A stretch of DNA of 64,000 bases from Nocardia beijingensis NBRC 16342 (GCF_001612785.1 NZ_BDBC01000007.1:1-64000); one strand, 5' to 3'. Positions 8,458 through 19,088 are shown, numbered from the stretch's first letter. Numbers and translations are program-made. Notes: a model not told the origin generated them from the letters alone.

Positions 8458-9351
8458 TCAGCTCTTGACGCCGCCCGCGGTGAGGCCGGAGATGATTCGG
8501 CGCTGGAAGATCAGGACCATGACGACCAGCGGGATGGTGACGATCGTGCCCGCCGCCATGATCGCCGCGTACGGCTGCACCAGCGGGTTGTTGCCGGAGA
8601 AGCGGGCGATGGCGACGGTGACCGGTTCGGTCTTGTCGCTGGAAAGCAAACGGGCGAGCAGATATTCGTTGACCGCCGCGATGAACGCGAGGATCGCGGT
8701 GGTGAACACGGCGGGAGCGGCCAGCGGCAGCATCACCAAGCGGAAGGCTTGCAACTTGGTGGCGCCGTCGATCCGCGCGGCTTCTTCGAGTTCCCACGGC
8801 AGTTCGGCGAAGAAGGACGCGAGAATGTATACCGTCATCGGCAGCACGAACGAGATGTTCGGAATGATCATCGCCTGGTACTCGCCGATCCAGCCGAGGT
8901 TGGTGAACAGCTGGAACAGCGGGGTCACCAGCACGACCACCGGGAACATCGACGCGCTGAGAATCAATCCGGACACCACGTACTTGCCGTGGAAGGTCAG
9001 CCGGGCGAGCGCGTACGCGGCCAGTACGCCGATCACCAACGCGATCGCGGTCGTGATGGAGCCGATGACGATGCTGTTGATCAGGGCCTTGCCGAAGTCG
9101 TTGCCGCGGCTGGTGTCGAACGCGTTGCGGAAGTTCTCGAGCGTGACGTGGGTAGGCCACGGGGTGTTGTCGAAGGTGTAGTCGGGGTCGCGGAACGCGG
9201 TGACCGCCATCCAGTAGAACGGCGCGAGACCCCAGACCAGCACGATCAGCGCGCCAAGGTACAGCCGCACCGAGCCGAGGCGCTTGGTCCACGGCACCTG
9301 CGCCACTGCGGGCTTCTCGGTCACGGCCTTCTCGACTGTCCGCACGGACAT
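8458..9351 (-). CDS. sugB: Trehalose ABC transporter permease SugB
   Basis: 297-residue inner-membrane permease of the MalG/SugB type with six predicted helices and the cytoplasmic EAA loop ELEEAARIDGATKLQAFRLVMLPLAAP, which docks the ATPase. In mycobacteria LpqY-SugABC recycles trehalose released during mycolate transfer. It starts at ATG 9351, whose A is also the last base of the sugA stop (TGATG overlap). No ATPase gene follows; the likely partner is at 17.9-19.0 kb. Confidence 0.88.
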   Translation of the reverse strand: MSVRTVEKAVTEKPAVAQVPWTKRLGSVRLYLGALIVLVWGLAPFYWMAVTAFRDPDYTFDNTPWPTHVTLENFRNAFDTSRGNDFGKALINSIVIGSITTAIALVIGVLAAYALARLTFHGKYVVSGLILSASMFPVVVLVTPLFQLFTNLGWIGEYQAMIIPNISFVLPMTVYILASFFAELPWELEEAARIDGATKLQAFRLVMLPLAAPAVFTTAILAFIAAVNEYLLARLLSSDKTEPVTVAIARFSGNNPLVQPYAAIMAAGTIVTIPLVVMVLIFQRRIISGLTAGGVKS

Positions 9352-10376
9352 CAGTGCGCCTCCCGCTGCTCTTCCTGAGTGCGAACGGCGTTCGCGCCCA
9401 GAATCTTCACCAGCACGAACGCCACGGCGAAGATCAAAAGGAAGGTGATCGTCGACAACGCGGCCGCGCTGTTGGGGCCTTGCCTGACCTGATCGACCAC
9501 CAGGATGGACACCGTGCGGGTGGACGGATTGCCCAGCGTCATGATCGCGGGCAGGTCGTACATCCGCAGCGCGTCCATGGTCCGGAACAGCACCGCGACC
9601 AGCAGGGCCGGTTTCAGCAGCGGCAACGTGATCTGGGTGAACCGCTGCCAGGCCGACGCGCCGTCGACCCGCGCCGCCTCGTACACGTCGGCCGGGATCA
9701 CTTGCAGACCGGCCAGCAGCAGCAGCGCCATGAACGGCGTGGTCTTCCAGACGTCGGCCGCGATCACCGCGATCCGCGCGGGCCACGGGTCGGAGGTCCA
9801 CAGGATGTGGGTGCCGAGCACGCGGTTGACCACGCCGTCGTACTGGAACATGAACTCCCACAACCGCGCGGTGACGGCGGTCGGGATGGCCCACGGAATC
9901 AGCACGGCGGCGCGCAGCAGCGCCCGGCCGCGGAAGGTCTTGCCCATCACCATGGCCATGCCGAGGCCGAGGGTGGCTTCCAGCGCGACGGTGACGACGG
10001 TGAAGAACAGGGTGACCCCGATGGCCAGCCAGAATTGCGAGCCGAGGTTGCCGGTCGGGCACGGCACCGTCTCGCCGGTCGCGACCTGGCACTGTTGCAG
10101 CAGCCAGTGCGTGTAGTTGGCGAACCCGGCGTTGCCGCCTTCGACGAACATGCCGGTCGCCGGGTCGAGCCCGGAGTCCTTCTGGAAGGACATCCACAGC
10201 GCCCGGATCACGGGATAGCCGATGACGACCGCGAGAGCGATCAGCACCGGGGTGACGAACAGCCAGGCTTTTCCGGAACGGCGCAGCTCCAGGGTCAGCC
10301 TGGCGGCCAAGCCGCGCTCGGCCGGAACGAAATCGTCTTTCGGCACGCTAGTCGCCGTTCCCGAAGGATCCGACAC
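9351..10376 (-). CDS. sugA: Trehalose ABC transporter permease SugA
   Basis: 341-residue MalF-type permease. It has a 35-residue cytoplasmic N-terminus, six predicted helices starting at WLFVTPVLIALAVVIGYPV, a periplasmic loop with a Cys pair (QQCQVATGETVPC) and the EAA loop DVYEAARVDGASAWQRFTQITLPLL. The stop overlaps the sugB start by one base, and lpqY lies 44 bp upstream, so all three form one operon in the mycobacterial order lpqY-sugA-sugB. Confidence 0.88.
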   Translation of the reverse strand: MSDPSGTATSVPKDDFVPAERGLAARLTLELRRSGKAWLFVTPVLIALAVVIGYPVIRALWMSFQKDSGLDPATGMFVEGGNAGFANYTHWLLQQCQVATGETVPCPTGNLGSQFWLAIGVTLFFTVVTVALEATLGLGMAMVMGKTFRGRALLRAAVLIPWAIPTAVTARLWEFMFQYDGVVNRVLGTHILWTSDPWPARIAVIAADVWKTTPFMALLLLAGLQVIPADVYEAARVDGASAWQRFTQITLPLLKPALLVAVLFRTMDALRMYDLPAIMTLGNPSTRTVSILVVDQVRQGPNSAAALSTITFLLIFAVAFVLVKILGANAVRTQEEQREAH

Positions 10377-10420
10377 CGTTTCTCTCCTGCGGGTTCGTCG
10401 GGTCCGTTGCGTTCAACCGC

Positions 10421-11722
10421 TCACGATCCCGCGGTCTCGATGCCCTTTTGCATGCCGGTGATCGCGTCGTCGACGGACTTGGTTCCGTTCAACGCAGCAT
10501 AGGCGTTGTCCTGGATGGCCTTGCTCACGGCGGGGTAGAACGGCGTCACCGGGCGCGGCACCGCGCTGGCGATGGAGTCCTTGAGCGCGGGCAGGTAAGG
10601 CATCTTCGCGATCAGCGCCGGGTCGTCGTACATGGACGCGCGCACCGACGGCAGCGCGCCCGCGGCGACGATGTGCTGCGCGTCCTCGCTGATCAGGAAG
10701 CGCAGGAAGTCCAGCGCGGTGGCCTTGTTCTTGGAGAACGCGCTGATCGCCGCGTTGTAACCGCCGAGGGTGGAGGCGCCGACGCCGTTCTCGCCCGGCA
10801 GCGGGGCGACCGCGAACTTGTCCTTCACCGCGGAGGCCTCGCCGCCGACGTCACCGAAGGTGGACGGCCACGAGCGCAGGAACATCAGCTTGCCCTGCGC
10901 GAAGGCGTTGCTGGACTCGGGCTCCTTGAAGGTGATGGCCTCTTTGGGGATGTCGCCGTTGTTGTAGGCGTCGACCAGGACCTTCAGTCCGGCGCGGGAC
11001 TGCGGGCTGTTCACCGTCGGTGTCTTGCCGTCGGCGCCGACGAAGCTGCCGCCGTAGGCGTTGATCACCTCGGCCGCGTTCACGGTCAGTCCCTCGTAGG
11101 GCGCGAACTGACCCGCGTAGCAACCGATGTTCTGCTGGCGCGCGATCGGGCACTGGGCCAGCAGTTCGTTCCAGGTCTTGGGCGGGTTCGGCACCAGGTC
11201 CTTGCGGTAGAACAGCAGGCCGCCGTTGGTGTTGCGGGGCGCGGCGTAGAGCGTGTTGTTGTAGGTCGCGCTGGCGACCGGCGGGGACAGCAGCGCGCTG
11301 GTGTCGATGGCGAAGGAGTCCTTCAGCGGCTGGATCCAGCCCTTGGCGGCGAACTCGGCGGTCCAGGGCACGTCCAGGGCGACCACGTCGTAGTTGGACT
11401 GCTTGGAGCGCATGTGCTCGACCAGGTCGTCGTACTGCTGGGAGGCGTCGTTCGACTGCTCCTTGAACGTCACCGGCTCGTCCGGGTGCGCGGCGTTCCA
11501 GCGCTCGATGAGCTGCTTGACCGCGCCGGTCTCGGTGGTGTCCTTGCCCTCGACGTAGGTGATCGGGCCGCGTCCGGTGAGGTTCTGGCTGATCGGGCTG
11601 CCACCGCTGTCGCTGGAGCAGGCGCTGGTGAACGTCGCGGTCAGCAGCCCGACCGAGGCGAGGGCCACCGCGGCCCGCGGTACGAGCGACGAACGTAGGA
11701 ACGTCACCTTCTTCACAGCCAT
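10421..11722 (-). CDS. lpqY: Trehalose-binding lipoprotein LpqY
   Basis: Extracellular solute-binding lipoprotein (SBP family 1), 433 residues from ATG 11722. The lipoprotein signal has a basic N-terminus (MAVKKVTFLRSS) and ends at TSAC, with Cys35 the probable lipidation site. The mature part shows the sugar-binding fold: ITYVEGKDTTETGAVKQLIERWN, YDVVALDVPWTAEFAAKGWI, and FLRSWPSTFGDV in the second lobe. First gene of the lpqY-sugA-sugB operon. The longer open frame to 11830 would spoil the signal peptide. Confidence 0.88.
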   Translation of the reverse strand: MAVKKVTFLRSSLVPRAAVALASVGLLTATFTSACSSDSGGSPISQNLTGRGPITYVEGKDTTETGAVKQLIERWNAAHPDEPVTFKEQSNDASQQYDDLVEHMRSKQSNYDVVALDVPWTAEFAAKGWIQPLKDSFAIDTSALLSPPVASATYNNTLYAAPRNTNGGLLFYRKDLVPNPPKTWNELLAQCPIARQQNIGCYAGQFAPYEGLTVNAAEVINAYGGSFVGADGKTPTVNSPQSRAGLKVLVDAYNNGDIPKEAITFKEPESSNAFAQGKLMFLRSWPSTFGDVGGEASAVKDKFAVAPLPGENGVGASTLGGYNAAISAFSKNKATALDFLRFLISEDAQHIVAAGALPSVRASMYDDPALIAKMPYLPALKDSIASAVPRPVTPFYPAVSKAIQDNAYAALNGTKSVDDAITGMQKGIETAGS

Positions 11723-11844
11723 CGCAAACACTCCAGGATCGTTCGTGAGCGGCAGCACACCCTGCCGGTGCACAAGGCAAGATACATGGTGTCGATCCGG
11801 TGTGCGGGACAGTGGCCGCAAGTCGCCCACTAGGCTGGGGCGCG

Positions 11845-12690
11845 ATGTCTTCGCCGAACGCGGTTCCCGATCGGATGCTCACGCGCATCGGTGGGCTGCT
11901 GCGCAAGGCCGAGTCGACCGACAACGAGCACGAGGCCGAAGCGTTTCTCGCCGCGGCCCAGCGGCTGGCCACGAAGTCGTCCATCGATCTCACGGTGGCG
12001 CGGGCGCATATCGCGGGACGCGAGCGCAGGCCGACGCCGGTGCAGCGGATCATTCCGATCGGCGAGCCGGGCAAGCGCGGGTTGCGCACCTATGTCCAGC
12101 TGTTCGTCGCGATCGCGGCGGCGAACGACGTGCGCTGCGACGTCGCCCGCACTTCGACGCAGGTCTACGCCTACGGGTTCGACTCCGATATCGATACCTG
12201 CGAAGCGCTCTACGCCAGTCTGCTCGTGCAGATGGTGCGCGCGTCCGATCAGTACATCAAGTCGGGCGCTTACCGATCGGCCACCGTCGAGAAGATCGTG
12301 GTGGAGAAGCGGTGGGGTCGCCAGGTGCGGCGCAGGGTGCAGGCGCCGGTCGCGGGTGTGACGGCGCGGTTGAATTTCCAGATGGCCTTCGCCGCGCGGA
12401 TCGGCAGGCGGCTGTCCGAGGTGAAGGCGGAGGTCGAAGCCGAGGTGTTGCCGGGCGACGCCGATGCGGCCGGGACGGCGCTGGCGCTGCGGAACAAAGA
12501 GATCGAGCTCACGGACTTCTACTCGAAGACGTCGGAGGCGCGCGGGACCTGGCGCGGGCCGCAGGCGTCGACCGGGCATTCGGCGGCGGCGCGGGCGGCC
12601 GGGGATCGCGCGGGTCGGGCCGCACGGATCGGCACCGCTCCCGAACTGCCCGCCGCCCGTAGGAAGCTGACCTCCTCAGAGGGTAGTTGA
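11845..12690 (+). CDS. DUF2786 domain protein
   Basis: 281 residues from ATG 11845. The N-terminus carries the DUF2786 motif (MLTRIGGLLRKAESTDNEHEAEAFLAAAQRLA), followed by a conserved region (TYVQLFVAIAAANDVRC) and a basic Ala/Arg-rich tail. Biochemical role unknown. It is paired with the TIGR04338 metallohydrolase gene 110 bp downstream, an association common in actinobacteria. Divergent from lpqY. Confidence 0.85.
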   Translation: MSSPNAVPDRMLTRIGGLLRKAESTDNEHEAEAFLAAAQRLATKSSIDLTVARAHIAGRERRPTPVQRIIPIGEPGKRGLRTYVQLFVAIAAANDVRCDVARTSTQVYAYGFDSDIDTCEALYASLLVQMVRASDQYIKSGAYRSATVEKIVVEKRWGRQVRRRVQAPVAGVTARLNFQMAFAARIGRRLSEVKAEVEAEVLPGDADAAGTALALRNKEIELTDFYSKTSEARGTWRGPQASTGHSAAARAAGDRAGRAARIGTAPELPAARRKLTSSEGS

Positions 12691-12799
12691 CCAGCGTGAA
12701 CGGTACGGGCTGCGCTGGGCGAGCGGCTGCGGCTGCCACGGTTCGGTCGGCCCGGCCCGGCGACAGGGCGAGGCGCACCGCGAGATCGGCCGCGCGGCG

Positions 12800-13312
12800 A
12801 TGACCGTGCGCGACAGCCAGCGCGCCAAGGTCTACGACGCGGAGCAGTTGGTGCGCGGTGTGTTCGATCGCGCCGACGAGCACGGTGTGCGCACCGTCGA
12901 ACTCTATGGTTCGCAGCTCACGCTGCCCATCGAGCGCCGCTTCGCCTCGGTGGAATCCGTGCGGAGTTATACGGACAAGGTGCTTGCGCTCAATTGGGTT
13001 CGCGCACGCTGGGAACGGGCCGCCGTGGCGGTGCGCGTCCGTGCGCGCGCCGGGACGACTGCCGCGCACTACGAGGCGGCCGATGCGGTCCTCGCGGTTC
13101 CGCTGCACACCGGCGGCACCGCCTGGGCGCTGCGGGAATTGGTGATCCTGCACGAACTGGCGCATCACCTGGAGTCCGCGCCGGGCTCCGTGGCCGCGCA
13201 CGGCCCGGAATTCTGCGACCGCTATGTGGAATTGGTCGATGGCATCGTCGGACCCGAGGCGGCGTTGCTCTTGCGCACCACGATGCTCGGCTGCGGCGTC
13301 CGAATCGGGTGA
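12800..13312 (+). CDS. TIGR04338 family putative metallohydrolase
   Basis: 170-residue protein with a zincin-type motif HELAHHLES around residues 116-124, where the two His and the Glu would bind zinc and activate water, and a downstream H-G-P-E-F that could supply the third ligand. This matches the TIGR04338 actinobacterial family. No signal peptide, so probably cytoplasmic. Substrate unknown; the DUF2786 gene upstream is a likely functional partner. Confidence 0.85.
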   Translation: MTVRDSQRAKVYDAEQLVRGVFDRADEHGVRTVELYGSQLTLPIERRFASVESVRSYTDKVLALNWVRARWERAAVAVRVRARAGTTAAHYEAADAVLAVPLHTGGTAWALRELVILHELAHHLESAPGSVAAHGPEFCDRYVELVDGIVGPEAALLLRTTMLGCGVRIG

Positions 13313-13500
13313 GCTTGCCCCGGCGCTGTCAACAGCTGCGAGGCGCCGTCGGCCGGATCGGTCGCGTTCCGTGTGCGGCGATTGCGCTCGCGCGCGAGGT
13401 CTGATCGTATGCCTGACACTCATCGTGGGAGGGACAAAAAGCTGGGCACGCTACACCGACGGCAGCTGGGTCGGCTCGGTCGGCCCTCTTGGTCGCACGG

Positions 13501-13941
13501 TCACTCCGACCGCCACGGCAGGAGCCGACGAACCGCCTTTCGTCCCGAGGCGACGTGCGGAGGTTGCGACATCAGGAGATCCTTGCCCCGAATACACCAC
13601 CCGAACGCCACCCACCGGTCGTCATCATCGGTGATCACATACTCTTCGGCGCCTCCGAGAATGATCGCTTCCACCGCCGCGGCCGCCTGGGACGGCTTGT
13701 CCTCGGATTGGATTTCGTAGTCGGCTATGGCGCGGATGCACCAGCCCGTTTCGATGCGCACCGCGGCGTCACCCATATTGACCAGTTTGATGTGTGGATT
13801 GACGCCGCGCGCTTCGGCTTCTGTAGACGAGGATCCGCTGGAGAGCACTAGGGTGCCGGGATTCGAAAACGTCTGGATGGCGTAACGCTCGGCGATGACC
13901 AACACCTCCGAGCAGAACATCTCCCATTCCGTCCCACTCAC
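13501..13941 (-). CDS. Hypothetical protein
   Basis: Unrecognised protein of 146 residues if started at GTG 13941, which has GGGAGG 5 nt upstream; the frame opens further to 13983. The sequence is acidic in the middle and beta-rich (IKLVNMGDAAVRIETGWCIRAIADYEI, EYVITDDDDRWVAFGWCIRG), with the repeated GWCIR motif giving two similar halves. The C-terminus is basic. No membrane segment. The preceding 13313-13500 shows no gene. Confidence 0.55.
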   Translation of the reverse strand: MSGTEWEMFCSEVLVIAERYAIQTFSNPGTLVLSSGSSSTEAEARGVNPHIKLVNMGDAAVRIETGWCIRAIADYEIQSEDKPSQAAAAVEAIILGGAEEYVITDDDDRWVAFGWCIRGKDLLMSQPPHVASGRKAVRRLLPWRSE

Positions 13942-14032
13942 CCCGGCCTCCCAGCCCACTCGCAATCTTGCCCCGCCTGGCACTACTTACCGCACGGATT
14001 CACCACCGTCGAACGGAGGGAGGTAACCGCGT

Positions 14033-14048
14033 CGTCCGCGAGCGGACG
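14033..14048 (-). terminator. Small hairpin after menC
   Basis: Perfect 7-bp inverted repeat CGTCCGC/GCGGACG with a 2-nt centre, about 30 bp beyond the menC stop on the minus strand. Plausible but weak terminator. Confidence 0.35.
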
Positions 14049-14076
14049 GCGGCGAACTCTGGTGGGGCTCGCGCCG

Positions 14077-15051
14077 TTACGTGGGCGGGAGCAAAGCGGT
14101 GACGCGGGCCAAGCGGTCCTCCCACCATGCGGTGCGATCGGCGTCGGGGTGGCGATGGCTTTCCAGTAGTTCCGGTTCCGGCTCCGGCGGGGTGCGTAGG
14201 ACAGGGAGGTAGCCGTCGACCGCCCGGAGCGAGCCGCGGGTCACGTCACCGGTGAGCAGGCTCAAAGTGCCGAGGCCGCAGGCGAAATCGAGTTCGGGCA
14301 GCGCACCCGCCAAGGCGAGTTGCGCGGACAGGCCGACGCTGGTTTCCAGAGCGGAGGAAACCACGCAGGGCAGCCCGGCCGCCTCGGCCACTTGCAGGGC
14401 GCGGTGGACTCCGCCGAGCGGAGTGCATTTGAGGACGGCGATGTCGGCGGCCCCGGCGACCGCGACGCGCATCGGGTCCTCGGCGCGGCGGATGGATTCG
14501 TCGGCGGCGATGCGCACGTCGACGCGGCGGCGCACCGCGGCGAGTTCCTCGATGGTCCGGCACGGCTGTTCGACGTACTCGAGTCCGCCCGCCGCCTTGT
14601 CGATCTGCTGGATGTGGCCCACCGCGGTGTCGACGTCCCAAACCGCATTGGCGTCTACCCGGATCGCGCCGTTGGGTCCGAGCGCGTCGCGCACCGCCTC
14701 CACCCTGGCCAGATCCTCGGCGAGCGAGGCCGGATGGTCGGCGACCTTCACCTTGGCGGTGCGGCAGCCGGAGCGGGCCACGATCGCGTGCGCCTGCTGC
14801 GGGTCGACGGCGGGCACCGTGCAATTGATCGGTATTCGGTCGCGTACCGGCTCCGGCCAACCTGTCGTCACCTGCTCCACGGCGGTGGCCAGCCAAGCGG
14901 CGGCCTCCCGGTCGTCGTACTCGGGGAACGGGCAGAATTCGCCCCAGCCGAGCGGCCCGTGGATCAGCATGCCCTCGCGCACCGTGATGCCACGGAAACG
15001 GGTGCGCATCGGAATGGCGTAGACGACGTTCTGCGCTGCGGAGTCGCTCAT
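14077..15051 (-). CDS. menC: o-Succinylbenzoate synthase MenC
   Basis: Enolase-superfamily dehydratase of menaquinone synthesis, converting SHCHC to o-succinylbenzoate. 324 residues; the N-terminal cap has FRGITVREGMLIHGPLGWGEFCPFPEYD. The barrel carries the KxK-type AKVKVAD, metal ligands in RVDANAVWD, VEQPCRT and AADES, and the second lysine in AVLKCTPLGG. Length and motifs match the actinobacterial short MenC. No other men genes are in the window; 15158 onward is divergent. Confidence 0.92.
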   Translation of the reverse strand: MSDSAAQNVVYAIPMRTRFRGITVREGMLIHGPLGWGEFCPFPEYDDREAAAWLATAVEQVTTGWPEPVRDRIPINCTVPAVDPQQAHAIVARSGCRTAKVKVADHPASLAEDLARVEAVRDALGPNGAIRVDANAVWDVDTAVGHIQQIDKAAGGLEYVEQPCRTIEELAAVRRRVDVRIAADESIRRAEDPMRVAVAGAADIAVLKCTPLGGVHRALQVAEAAGLPCVVSSALETSVGLSAQLALAGALPELDFACGLGTLSLLTGDVTRGSLRAVDGYLPVLRTPPEPEPELLESHRHPDADRTAWWEDRLARVTALLPPT

Positions 15052-15157
15052 CGCCGATCAGCTTATGCGGCCGTCACGGCGGACCGGGGGATTGCGCATG
15101 CGGACTCGAGTAGTTTTCCGGAGCCTGCGCGGCGCACGAGACAGGATCGTTGACGTC

Positions 15158-15547
15158 ATGATCCACACCGGAACCGCGCAACCTTGGCCACACGGCACGA
15201 CGGCCACCGGACAGCGGCCGGTGCGGACCTGGGACGTCGTGCTCGCCGTCGTGCTGTACTGCGTCGCGGCGGTCCTCGGCCTGGCCGCCGCCTATTTCAC
15301 CGTCTTCTTCGCCTTCGCCGCCGACCCGTGCGGTCAGGACAACTGCCGCACCGAATACCTCGGCTGGGCCTTCGCCGTGTCGTGGGGCGGGACGGCGATC
15401 GCGATCGCCGGCGTGACCGGGATGCTCATCCTGGCCGCGGTCAAGCGCTGGTACATGTGGTACTGGCCGGTGCTGGCGATGGTGCTGATCGTGCTGTCGT
15501 TCGCCGGTGGTCTCGCGCTGGCTTCCCAGGTCTACACCGGCGTTTGA
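15158..15547 (+). CDS. Small membrane protein (three helices)
   Basis: 129 residues from ATG 15158 with three hydrophobic helices (VVLAVVLYCVAAVLGLAAAY, FAVSWGGTAIAIAGVTGMLIL, YWPVLAMVLIVLSFAGGLAL) and an extracytoplasmic loop with two Cys (DPCGQDNC) that could form a disulfide. Family not recognised. A second small membrane protein follows 36 bp downstream, suggesting a two-gene unit. Confidence 0.75.
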   Translation: MIHTGTAQPWPHGTTATGQRPVRTWDVVLAVVLYCVAAVLGLAAAYFTVFFAFAADPCGQDNCRTEYLGWAFAVSWGGTAIAIAGVTGMLILAAVKRWYMWYWPVLAMVLIVLSFAGGLALASQVYTGV

Positions 15548-15583
15548 GATGCCCCGAGCCCGTGGACCGGTCATGCTGAAGCA

Positions 15584-15922
15584 ATGGCGTTGCACCTTCG
15601 GCGGCGAACGGCCGATGCCATGCGCGTCGTGCTGGGTTCGGTGATCGTCCTCGGATTCGGCTGGGTGATGGCCGCTTTCGTCCCGCTCTACGAAGTGCTG
15701 TTGCGTGACGGACCCGAGGGCCGTGGCGCGGGTTACCTGCCGTGGGCGCAGGTCGTCGCCTGGGCGGGCATCGCGGCGTCGGTGCTCGCGGCGGTCGTCT
15801 CGGCGCTGGAGAAGGTGCGCGACCGGAGGCCGATCGCCTGGACTCCGCTGATCGCTGTGCCGCTGATCCTCGAATCCTGGCTGGTCGGCTTCCTGATCGC
15901 GGTGGTGCTCGTCTCGTTCTAG
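15584..15922 (+). CDS. Small membrane protein (three helices)
   Basis: 112 residues with three predicted helices (VVLGSVIVLGFGWVMAAFV, VVAWAGIAASVLAAVVSAL, IAVPLILESWLVGFLIAVVL) separated by short charged loops. Follows the previous membrane protein closely on the same strand and has a similar topology without clear sequence identity. Function unknown. Confidence 0.75.
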   Translation: MALHLRRRTADAMRVVLGSVIVLGFGWVMAAFVPLYEVLLRDGPEGRGAGYLPWAQVVAWAGIAASVLAAVVSALEKVRDRRPIAWTPLIAVPLILESWLVGFLIAVVLVSF

Positions 15923-16003
15923 TTCCGGGGGACGGGCCGCGCCACCGGCCTGCGTGCTCGCGTCGGAACCGTCACGAACACGCAGCGCCGGTGGCGAACC
16001 GGA

Positions 16004-17176
16004 TCAACCCAGTCGCTCCACGATGGTCGCGTTCGCCAGACCGCCTGCCTCACACATGGTTTGCAGGCCGTAGCGGGCGCCGCGGTCCTGCATGGCGTGG
16101 ACCAGCGTGGTCATCAACCGGGCGCCGGACGCGCCGAGCGGGTGACCGATCGCGATCGCCCCGCCGTTAACGTTGACCTTCGCCAGATCCGCGCCGGTGT
16201 CGTGCGCCCAGGCCAGCACCACCGGCGAGAACGCCTCGTTGATCTCGATCAGATCGATGTCGGACAGCTGTAAACCGGCCCGCCGCAACACCTTCCTGGT
16301 CGCCGGGATCACCGCGGTGAGCATCAGCAGCGGGTCGTCACCGGCCACCGCGAAGCTGTGCAACCGGGCCAGCGGCTTCAACCCGAGTTCCTTCGCGCGC
16401 TCGCTGGTCATGATGAGCACCGCCGCGCTGCCGTCGCTGACCTGGCTGGCGGTCGCCGCGGTGATCTCCCAGCCGATCTGCGGGAAGCGGGCGGCCATGG
16501 CCGGGTCGTAGTAGGCCGGGCGGAGGGCGGCCAGCGTCTCCAGCGTGCTGCCGACCCGGATGCCCTCGTCGGTGGCGAGGCCGTTGATCGGCGCGAGTTC
16601 CCGCGTGAACAGGCCGTTCTTGGTGGCGAGCGCGGCCTTCTCATGGCTGCCGAGCGCGAACTCGTCGAGCTGGGTGCGGGTGAGTCCCCACTTCGCCGCG
16701 ATCAGCTCCGCGCTGATGCCCTGCGGGACGAGTCCTTCCGGGTACCGCTCGGCGAAGCCGACACCGGAGATGTCATCCGAGCCGACCAAGTTGGCGCCCA
16801 TGGGAATCCGGCCCATCGACTCCACGCCCGCGGCGACCACGATGTCGTAGGCGCCCGCGATCACGCCTTGCGCGGCGAAGTGGATCGCCTGCTGGCTGCT
16901 GCCGCACTGCCGGTCGACGGTGGTGGCCGGGACGGATTCGGGGTATCCGGCGGCCAGCGCGGCCCGCCGGGTCATGTTCGCGCCCTGCTCGCCGACCTGG
17001 GTGACGATGCCGCCGATGACGTCATCGATCAGGGCGGGATCGATGACGCTGCGGTTCACCACCTCCCGCAGGCTGTGGGCCAGCAGATCAACCGCATTGA
17101 CGTCGTGCAGTGCGCCGTTCGGCTTCCCTTTGCCGATCGGCGTGCGTACCGCTTCGACGATCACCGCGTCTCTCAT
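16004..17176 (-). CDS. Acetyl-CoA acyltransferase (thiolase, FadA family)
   Basis: 390-residue thiolase that cleaves or condenses 3-ketoacyl-CoA. Nucleophilic Cys lies in DRQCGSSQQA (~89), the second active-site block is NEAFSPV, His in GHPLGASGAR (~347) and the acid/base Cys in CEAGGLANA (~377). The CEAGG form resembles degradative FadA/steroid thiolases. Starts at ATG 17176 with GAAGGGAAG upstream. Divergent from an HxlR regulator whose start is ~100 bp away, the likely controller. Confidence 0.93.
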   Translation of the reverse strand: MRDAVIVEAVRTPIGKGKPNGALHDVNAVDLLAHSLREVVNRSVIDPALIDDVIGGIVTQVGEQGANMTRRAALAAGYPESVPATTVDRQCGSSQQAIHFAAQGVIAGAYDIVVAAGVESMGRIPMGANLVGSDDISGVGFAERYPEGLVPQGISAELIAAKWGLTRTQLDEFALGSHEKAALATKNGLFTRELAPINGLATDEGIRVGSTLETLAALRPAYYDPAMAARFPQIGWEITAATASQVSDGSAAVLIMTSERAKELGLKPLARLHSFAVAGDDPLLMLTAVIPATRKVLRRAGLQLSDIDLIEINEAFSPVVLAWAHDTGADLAKVNVNGGAIAIGHPLGASGARLMTTLVHAMQDRGARYGLQTMCEAGGLANATIVERLG

Positions 17177-17275
17177 GGTGCTTCCCTTCGGACCGAGAGC
17201 CGGGCCGCCATGCCTGGCTCTATCAACACATAGTCAGATTACACCTGGCAATAGTTGGCACAAGTCAGCTTGGGT

Positions 17276-17839
17276 ATGATGTCGGTCATGGCAGCAGTGA
17301 TGGAAGGACCGTTGGCCGATCTCAGCGCGTGGAAGGCCGACGAGTGCTCGATCGCGAAGGCGATGGACCTCATCGGCACGCGCTCGGCGGTGCTGATCCT
17401 GCGCGAGGCGTACTACGGGACCCGCCGGTTCGACGGGTTCGCCAGCCGGGTCGGCATCACCGACGCGGCGGCCGCGGCCCAGTTGCGCAAACTCACCGAG
17501 GCGGGCTTGCTGGCGAAACGGCCGTACCAGGAGGAAGGCAAGCGCACCAGGCACGAATACGTGCTCACCCGGATGGGCCGCGATCTGCTGCCCGCCGTGC
17601 TGGCGCTCATGCAGTGGGGCGACGCCTACTTGCAGCCAGGACCCGCTCCGCTGCTCTTGGTCGAGGAGGCGACCGGCGCTCCGGTGCGGGTGCAGGTGCG
17701 CAGCGAGTCCGGCCGCGAGATCGAGCTCGAGGAACTGGGCGTGCGGCTCAACGAGGACTACGCCAGGCAGCGGCGCGAACGCCGTCGATCGGCCGCGACG
17801 GACGGGCCGTCAACCGGCGGCGACGCGACCACGCGGTGA
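17276..17839 (+). CDS. HxlR family transcriptional regulator
   Basis: Winged-helix regulator of ~187 residues. The HxlR core is C-S-I-A-K-A-M-D-L-I-G-T-R-S-A followed by REAYYGTRRFDGFASRVGIT and LRKLTEAGLL; the single N-terminal Cys is typical of redox-responsive family members. A C-terminal extension of ~60 residues ends in a basic tail. Start uncertain among ATG 17276, 17279 and 17288. The shared 17177-17275 spacer contains half-sites TGGCAATAGTTGGCA that could be its operator for itself and the thiolase. Confidence 0.88.
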   Translation: MMSVMAAVMEGPLADLSAWKADECSIAKAMDLIGTRSAVLILREAYYGTRRFDGFASRVGITDAAAAAQLRKLTEAGLLAKRPYQEEGKRTRHEYVLTRMGRDLLPAVLALMQWGDAYLQPGPAPLLLVEEATGAPVRVQVRSESGREIELEELGVRLNEDYARQRRERRRSAATDGPSTGGDATTR

Positions 17840-17881
17840 TTTGCCTGGCCGCGCATCGAGCCGAGAGTCGCAGCCAGGCGA

Positions 17882-17912
17882 CCCGCTCGCTCGCGAAGGG
17901 GCGACGAGCGGG
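17882..17912. terminator. Hairpin between convergent HxlR and sugC genes
   Basis: 8-bp inverted repeat CCCGCTCG (17882-17889) and CGAGCGGG (17905-17912) around a 15-nt loop, located between two convergent genes. Confidence 0.4.
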
Positions 17913-17925
17913 CCACTCGGCGTGC

Positions 17926-19008
<1,083 letters not shown>

Positions 19009-19088
19009 GACGAGTTCACATCCCATCCCGGCAGGAACGTGCCGGACGATCCGAGTAAGGGTCCGGCGATCCTATCGGGCGAGCCACG

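Noticed and set aside
7195..9378. Long plus-strand open frame opposite the PBP and sugB genes
   Set aside because: Antisense of two well-supported genes, with typical high-GC shadow composition rich in Arg, Gly and His.
16358..17233. Plus-strand frame opposite the thiolase
   Set aside because: Shadow of the thiolase gene.
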